Shown one piece after another: positions 31,700-36,971 of a stretch of 36,971 nt of DNA. Below the pieces are notes generated by a model. That model had not been told where the DNA came from. It saw only the letters and a program-made list of their open reading frames with translations, and did not search any database. Source of the DNA: an uncultured Clostridia bacterium (GTDB lineage: Bacteria; Bacillota; Clostridia; Christensenellales; UBA1242); the NCBI GenBank assembly GCA_944381175.1, contig CALWKD010000011.1, positions 1 through 36,971 on the forward strand, in the 5' to 3' direction. How positions within the stretch are numbered: position 1 is the stretch's first letter; each line of letters begins with the position of its first letter. The translations under genes were made by a program, and so were the position numbers.

Positions 31700-32664
31700 T
31701 GAGTTTTTCACGCGAATCTAAAGAGGAGATTTTGAAAACTGACTTGGAAGATGACACTTGTGCAATCGCATTTATGTCTGGACTTTTTCATTCTTGCGGG
31801 CAGATTCAGAAGACTGGCGCAAAAATTTATTTAAAAATTGTCTCCGATGTTGAAAAATTGTTTGGATTTTGTGAAAAATTGATAAAAAAATTGTATGGTG
31901 ACGATGTTGAAATTGAGGTGGGAGACAACTACAGCATAAACAAAAACACATATTACGAGGTCAAATTTGAGGTGGAGAAGTTTCGCCAACTTTTGCTTGA
32001 CACTGGGATGATTGATATTGTCGGCGGGGAAATTTCTTTCAATTTCCACATCGACAAAAATTTGTTGTTTGACGACCAGACGCGAAGGTCATTTATCAAG
32101 GGCGTCTATATCGGCTCAAGCACTTCAAGCATAAAACTTTCGACAGGTGGTGCACAGAGTTGTGGGTCAGGCTATCATATGGAATTTTCTTCGCAAAGTC
32201 ACCAATTTTTGTTGGAATTTTCGGAAATTTTGGCAGAATACAACATTATTGGAAAAATATTTGAGCGAAAAAACTCGTTTGTGCTTTACATCAAAGATGT
32301 AAACACCATTCAAGACCTGCTCGCTCTTATGGGAGCAAACAAAAGTGTGCTTGACTTGTCGAATGAGATTGTCACTCGTGAACTTCGCAACAAGGTGAAC
32401 AGACAGGTGAATTGCATCAACGCAAACATAAACAAAACTGTTGAAGCAAGTATGAAACAGGTTGATGCAATAAACACCATTATAAACACAATTGGTCTTG
32501 AGAGTTTGCCAGACGATTTGCAAGAGGTTGCGGTTTTGAGGCTTGCAAATCAAGAGGAAAGTCTGGATGAACTTTTGAAACTTTCCACCATAAAACTGAC
32601 TCGCTCGGGACTTAACCACAGATTTAGGAAATTGATCAAAATCGCAAGCACATTGGAGGAATAA
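31699..32664 (+). CDS. whiA: DNA-binding protein WhiA
   Basis: 321 aa. An N-terminal LAGLIDADG-homing-endonuclease-like fold without nuclease activity, and a C-terminal helix-turn-helix (LPDDLQEVAVLRLANQEESLDELLKLS, LTRSGLNHRFRKLIKIAS). In Streptomyces and Bacillus it affects sporulation or cell division. ATG 31699, with AAAGGGGA upstream. The usual partner genes rapZ and yvcK are not beside it. One base separates it from dnaE. Confidence 0.95.
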   Translation: MSFSRESKEEILKTDLEDDTCAIAFMSGLFHSCGQIQKTGAKIYLKIVSDVEKLFGFCEKLIKKLYGDDVEIEVGDNYSINKNTYYEVKFEVEKFRQLLLDTGMIDIVGGEISFNFHIDKNLLFDDQTRRSFIKGVYIGSSTSSIKLSTGGAQSCGSGYHMEFSSQSHQFLLEFSEILAEYNIIGKIFERKNSFVLYIKDVNTIQDLLALMGANKSVLDLSNEIVTRELRNKVNRQVNCINANINKTVEASMKQVDAINTIINTIGLESLPDDLQEVAVLRLANQEESLDELLKLSTIKLTRSGLNHRFRKLIKIASTLEE

Positions 32665-32665
32665 A

Positions 32666-35600
32666 ATGGGGGAATTTGTCCACTTACACGTCCACACCGA
32701 ATACTCTCTCTTGGACGGAATCGCAAGAATAAAAAAATTGGTTGAGATGACAAAAGAGCGTGGTGAGCGCGCTGTTGCCATAACCGACCACGGAAATATG
32801 TATGGCACTTTGCAATTTTTTGAGGAGTGCATAAAAGCGGGAATAAAACCAATTTTGGGTTGTGAGTTTTACATTTGCAACGACTTGCACAGAAAAGCAG
32901 GGAAAGATGATATGGGACATCTTATTTTGCTGGCAAAAAATGACAAAGGGTTTCACAATCTTATGAAACTCAACGAAATTGCCTTTTGTGAGGGGTATTA
33001 TTACAAACCAAGAATTGATTATAAGGCACTTGAGGAGCACAGTGAAGGTGTGATTTGTCTCTCTGCGTGTCTTGCTGGGCATATTCCGCAACTTATCCTG
33101 CAAAGGCGTTTTGATGAAGCGGAAGCACTTATTACGAAGATGAATCAGATGTTTCCAAATGGAGATTTTTATCTTGAAATTCAAAATCACGGGCTTCCAG
33201 AACAAAAAATTGTAAACACATTTCTTGCAGAGATGTCGAAAAAGCATTCCATAAAAATGGTTGCGACAAATGATGTGCATTATCTAAACAAAGAAGATGC
33301 CGAAATGCAGGACATCTTGATGTGCGTGCAAATGGGAAAGTTCCTCGATGACCCAGACAGAATGAAATTCCAAACTGATGAATTTTATCTGAAAACCTAT
33401 GACGAAATGAAAGAAGCAATGGTTGGATTTGAGGAAGCATTGGAAGCGACCTTGGAGATTGCCGACAAGTGCGATGTGACGATAAAGACCAAGTCTTTGG
33501 GTGAGATTTATGGAATTGATGAAAAATACGCTCTTCCGAGTTCCAAAAATTTCATCCCTGTCTACAAACCAGACACTGGTGAAACGCCATATGAATTTTT
33601 GCGAAGAATTTCTTACGAGGGGTTGCACAGAAACTATAAAGAGGTTACTCAAGACCTTATCGACCGACTTGAAATGGAACTTGAAATCATCAAAAGTCAG
33701 GGCTTTGTGGAATATTTCTTGATCGTGTGGGATTACATAAATTACGCAAATTCAGTTGGAATCCCTGTTGGGCCAGGAAGAGGAAGCGGAGCGGGAAGTT
33801 TGGTCGCCTACTGCTCAGGAATCACAAAAGTTGACCCGATTCGATATAATTTGTTCTTTGAAAGATTTATAAACAAAGAGCGTGTCTCAATGCCAGATTT
33901 CGATGTCGATTTCTGTATGGATAGGAGAGGCGAAGTCATCGAGTACGCGAAGAGAAGATATGGGGTTGATCACGTTGCAAACATTGTAACTTTCGGTTGT
34001 ATGCAGGCGAAAAACGCCATAAGAGATGTTGCGAGAGTTTTGAGAATTCCAAATTCCGAAGTGGCAAAAGTGACAAAACTCATTCCGGGGAAACTGCCGG
34101 ACGGAATCAAAAAACCACCAGTTTTGAAGTATTATTTTGGCACAACTGGCAAGCCTGAAAATGACAAGTTTATCATTCCAGAACTTCGAGAAATCTATGA
34201 CACTAATGAAGAAATGAGGCATGTGGCTGACCTTGCGATAAAACTTGAGGGGGTGCCAAGAAATGTCTCCACTCACGCGTGTGGGGTGTTGATTGCTCCA
34301 GAGACTGTGTCAAATTATGTTCCTGTTGCCATTTCGGAAGGTCAGAGGGTGACGCAATATAATATGATCGAACTTGAGCACCTCGGGCTTTTGAAAATGG
34401 ACTTTTTGGGTCTTAGGACGCTCACAGATATCAAGAAAAGTTGTGATTATATTTACGAAAATTACGGCAAAAAGATCGATTTCTACAACTCAGATTTCAC
34501 ATATGATGACCCAAAGGTCTTTGAAATGCTTGCGAATGGAAACACCGATGCTGTTTTTCAACTTGAAAGTGCTGGTTTCAAAAAGTTTATGAAGGAACTA
34601 AAACCGACCTGTTTGGAAGATATCGTCGCTGGAGTTTCGATGTATAGACCAGGACCAATGGACAGTATTCCAAAGTTCGTGCAAAACAAACATCACCCAG
34701 AGGAAATTGTCTACGACGACCCTTGCCTTGAAGATATTCTGGATGTTACTTATGGCTGTATTGTCTATCAAGAGCAGGTTATGAAAATCGTTCAGGTTAT
34801 GGGCGGATACAGTATGGGTCAAGCGGACAATATTCGTCGTATTATGGGAAAGAAGCAGGTCGAAAAAATTGACCAAGAGCGGAAGAAGTTTATTGACGGC
34901 TGGGAAGACCCGTCTGGAAAGAGGAGCATTCCTGGGGCGGTCAAACTTGGACACGACAGAGCGGTGGCGGAGAAGATTTTTGATGAGATGAAAGAGTTTG
35001 CGAAATACGCTTTCAATAAATCTCACGCCTGTGCCTATGCTCACGTAACCTACCAGACTGCATACCTAAAATATTATTATGAAACGGAGTTTTTGACGGC
35101 GATTTTAAACAATCGTATCACAAGTGCGGACAGCATCACAAAATATATTTCTTTTGCTAGAAGCGAGGGAATAGATGTTTTGCCACCTGATATAAACAAA
35201 AGTTTCTCTTATTTCCACACAGAAGGAAAGAGTATTCGATTCGGTCTTGGTGGGCTTAAGCACGTGGGAACGGCTGTCACCGATAATATCATCAAAGAAA
35301 GAGAAGAGCACGGACCATTCAAGAGTTTTGAAGATTTCATAACTCGTGCGGTTATGATTGGCGTAAACAAAAAAGCGATTGAGTGTTTGATTTACAGTGG
35401 GGCATTTGATTGCTTTGACAAAACAAGGTCGCAATATATTGCCGTGTATGAAAATGTTGTTGAACGTGCAGTCAAAGACAAAAAGACAAGCCAACTCGGT
35501 CAGATCTCATTCTTTGGAGATTTTGGAGATGCTGGGCTTACGGACACAGTTGATTATCCTGATATAAAAGAGTTCAACAAGAAGACTTTGCTCCGATATG

Positions 35601-36274
35601 AAAGGGATATAATTGGCGTTTATATGTCTGGGCATCCACTTCAAGATTACACCAAGAAATTTGAGAACTTCACATTGACCTCCGATATGTTGGCGACAAA
35701 TGCTGATGATTTTGAAAACGACGGAGAGGAAGTCGAGGGCTTGCAGGAAGATATTGAGACGGAGACAACACTTGAAGATGGACAGCCATTCACCTGCGGA
35801 GGAATCATCACCAGCGTGAATGTCAAGAGGACAAAAACTGGAAAGAGTATGTGCTATGTCAAGTTGGAAGATTTGAAGGGCACGCTTGAACTTACTTTCT
35901 TCTCAAACGCTTTCAACAGATACAGAGATTTGCTTGAAGAAGACAACCTTGTGACAGTCAAAGGAAAGATAAATATAAGAGATGGAATGGCACCATCTGC
36001 GATTGGTGAGGCTGTCTTTTTGTGGAAAGATGAAGAAGCAAAAGAGAAGAAACCGACAAAGGAGAGATTGTGCTTGAGATTTGACACAAAAAATCCTGAC
36101 ATTTACAGCAAGGTGAAAAACACCATTGCTTCCTACAAAGGTGACACACAAGTTGTTATAAGATGCACTTCGTCAAACAAGAGTTTTGTTTATCAACAGA
36201 CAGTGAAAATAAACAACTATCTCGTCAACGAACTTAGCGGAATTATTGGAAACGAGAATATTGTTGTTCAATAA
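32666..36274 (+). CDS. dnaE: DNA polymerase III subunit alpha (DnaE)
   Basis: 1202 aa, the replicative polymerase of the DnaE type. The N-terminal PHP domain keeps its His motif (HLHVHTEYSLLDG, 6-18) and ITDHGNMYG. The C-family catalytic core has GPGRGSGAGSLVAY and PDFDVDF with Asp411, 413 and 415. YQEQVMKI, FNKSHACAYA and the (HhH) region follow. An OB fold lies near 1045-1130 (FTCGGIITSVNVKRTKTGKSM). GGAGGA before ATG. A second polymerase of the PolC type, common in Bacillota, would be elsewhere. Confidence 0.97.
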   Translation: MGEFVHLHVHTEYSLLDGIARIKKLVEMTKERGERAVAITDHGNMYGTLQFFEECIKAGIKPILGCEFYICNDLHRKAGKDDMGHLILLAKNDKGFHNLMKLNEIAFCEGYYYKPRIDYKALEEHSEGVICLSACLAGHIPQLILQRRFDEAEALITKMNQMFPNGDFYLEIQNHGLPEQKIVNTFLAEMSKKHSIKMVATNDVHYLNKEDAEMQDILMCVQMGKFLDDPDRMKFQTDEFYLKTYDEMKEAMVGFEEALEATLEIADKCDVTIKTKSLGEIYGIDEKYALPSSKNFIPVYKPDTGETPYEFLRRISYEGLHRNYKEVTQDLIDRLEMELEIIKSQGFVEYFLIVWDYINYANSVGIPVGPGRGSGAGSLVAYCSGITKVDPIRYNLFFERFINKERVSMPDFDVDFCMDRRGEVIEYAKRRYGVDHVANIVTFGCMQAKNAIRDVARVLRIPNSEVAKVTKLIPGKLPDGIKKPPVLKYYFGTTGKPENDKFIIPELREIYDTNEEMRHVADLAIKLEGVPRNVSTHACGVLIAPETVSNYVPVAISEGQRVTQYNMIELEHLGLLKMDFLGLRTLTDIKKSCDYIYENYGKKIDFYNSDFTYDDPKVFEMLANGNTDAVFQLESAGFKKFMKELKPTCLEDIVAGVSMYRPGPMDSIPKFVQNKHHPEEIVYDDPCLEDILDVTYGCIVYQEQVMKIVQVMGGYSMGQADNIRRIMGKKQVEKIDQERKKFIDGWEDPSGKRSIPGAVKLGHDRAVAEKIFDEMKEFAKYAFNKSHACAYAHVTYQTAYLKYYYETEFLTAILNNRITSADSITKYISFARSEGIDVLPPDINKSFSYFHTEGKSIRFGLGGLKHVGTAVTDNIIKEREEHGPFKSFEDFITRAVMIGVNKKAIECLIYSGAFDCFDKTRSQYIAVYENVVERAVKDKKTSQLGQISFFGDFGDAGLTDTVDYPDIKEFNKKTLLRYERDIIGVYMSGHPLQDYTKKFENFTLTSDMLATNADDFENDGEEVEGLQEDIETETTLEDGQPFTCGGIITSVNVKRTKTGKSMCYVKLEDLKGTLELTFFSNAFNRYRDLLEEDNLVTVKGKINIRDGMAPSAIGEAVFLWKDEEAKEKKPTKERLCLRFDTKNPDIYSKVKNTIASYKGDTQVVIRCTSSNKSFVYQQTVKINNYLVNELSGIIGNENIVVQ

Positions 36275-36452
36275 AAATCAGCAAAAAATATTTAAAAATA
36301 ACGCAAAAATAGCAAAAATAATAATAAAAATGCATCCAAAAATTGAATACGGGTGCATTTTTTGATAATTTTTAATTAGTTTTATAATAATTTTTCATTT
36401 TTTTTATTTTTATATTTTTTATTTTAATAAATTAAAAAATAATTTGAAAAAA
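36275..36452. other. AT-rich convergent intergenic region
   Basis: Apart from the terminator, this is nearly pure A/T sequence between two convergent genes. No ORF or RNA gene is seen. Confidence 0.6.
36326..36363 (+). terminator. dnaE terminator
   Basis: 12-bp stem AAAAATGCATCC (36326-36337) / GGGTGCATTTTT (36351-36362) with one T-G pair. A/T runs on both sides mean it could also serve the convergent gene. Confidence 0.8.
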
Positions 36453-36971
36453 TTATTCAAATAAAATTTTGCAATAGGTGAGTTTTATTAAAGAAGAAAA
36501 AGATTGCGATTTTGTATCTTTTGTCTCTCCAACTAGATTTGATAAAAATTCTTCAGATTTTTCCAAATTTTCTTGAATTTTTGAAAAGGTTTCATCCGAA
36601 AGTTTGCTTTTGAAAAAACTCTCAAAATTAGATTTTGTGGAGACGAGGTTTGCATAGACATCACTGCAGTCGAGTTTCGCTTTTGAAAGGTCGCAAACCA
36701 AGGTGTCGAGGCTTATTGAAATGTCATACAACTTTTGATAAATTTCAAAATCTGATTTAATCGCTTTGAGCAAGACCTCTTTTTCGTCTGAAGAGAAAGT
36801 GCCAGAAATCTTTGTGGACGATAAAGGAATTTCAATCACGCTTGAAGAGACGCCACTTGATGCCAAGTTTTGTTTAACCTTTTTTGCGTCTGTTTGGTTT
36901 TCATATACGCTTGCGAGTAGAAAAATTTTTTCATCCCGTTCATAGAGATAACCCGCTCCGCCTTTTGACTG
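36453..36971 (-). CDS. C-terminal part of a SPOR-like protein (partial)
   Basis: The frame is open to the right window edge, so the N-terminus is missing; 172 codons are visible. The first visible ~45 residues (GGAGYLYERDEKIFLLASVY, then ENQTDAKKVKQNL) resemble a SPOR-type or sporulation-associated repeat. The typical features are aromatic/Gly segments, an (A/S)-V-Y step and a DAxxV helix. The remaining ~125 residues are helical, Ser/Lys/Glu-rich, probably coiled coil. A role in spore or septal wall is a weak inference. Confidence 0.6.
   Translation of the reverse strand, partial: QSKGGAGYLYERDEKIFLLASVYENQTDAKKVKQNLASSGVSSSVIEIPLSSTKISGTFSSDEKEVLLKAIKSDFEIYQKLYDISISLDTLVCDLSKAKLDCSDVYANLVSTKSNFESFFKSKLSDETFSKIQENLEKSEEFLSNLVGETKDTKSQSFSSLIKLTYCKILFE

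Overview
The window is a low-GC chromosomal segment of a bacterium of the Bacillota, most likely an uncultured Clostridia-type lineage. Evidence for this: rpsD lies inside the alpha operon, a KOW/L14e-like gene sits between map and infA, S14 is the zinc (C4) form, Adk has a four-cysteine LID, a whiA gene is present, and promoters are TTGACA/TATAAT with AGGAGG ribosome sites. Species cannot be told from the sequence alone.

Layout. (1) 1-750: the 3' end of a 23S rRNA gene, a spacer and a 5S rRNA gene. (2) 751-1300: a gene-free mosaic of direct and inverted fragments of the 5S 3' end, interrupted by short perfect palindromes. (3) 1371-5313: unrecognised genes, including three tandem paralogues (2384-4499). 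(4) 5497-6218 (minus): a peptidase S51 (PepE-like) gene broken by a frameshift. (5) 6353-10602: tRNA-Pro(CGG), an ABC exporter, two more unrecognised genes, tRNA-Asn(GTT), a second palindrome mosaic built from tRNA-Asn fragments, and a frameshifted PQ-loop (SemiSWEET-like) gene. (6) 10721-12869: a YitT-family membrane protein and an unrecognised Cys-rich protein whose promoter spacer holds a run of nine C. (7) 13263-29324: a very strong promoter, a structured leader, and one continuous S10-spc-alpha array: S10, L3, L4, L23, L2, S19, L22, S3, L16, L29, S17, L14, L24, L5, S14, S8, L6, L18, S5, L30, L15, SecY, Adk, Map, KOW protein, IF-1, L36, S13, S11, S4, RpoA, L17. (8) 29513-36274: murB, dtd, a PHP-domain gene, whiA and dnaE. 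(9) A convergent gene fragment with a SPOR-like segment runs off the right edge.

How it fits together. The central 16 kb is the translation, secretion and transcription core, co-transcribed and partly translationally coupled through overlapping stops and starts. The block after it links wall synthesis (MurB), tRNA proofreading (Dtd), a division-linked regulator (WhiA) and the replicative polymerase (DnaE). The accessory part (1-13 kb) holds the surprises. Two separate stable-RNA 3' ends (5S and tRNA-Asn) are each followed by an inverted copy of their own 3' sequence, split by a roughly 33-nt insert made of two adjoining perfect hairpins, and then by a direct copy of the 3' end also split by hairpins. 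In addition, the eight unrecognised full-length proteins, which fall into several unrelated families, nearly all end in a short Gly-rich basic tail of the type G-G-x-(K/R)-x.
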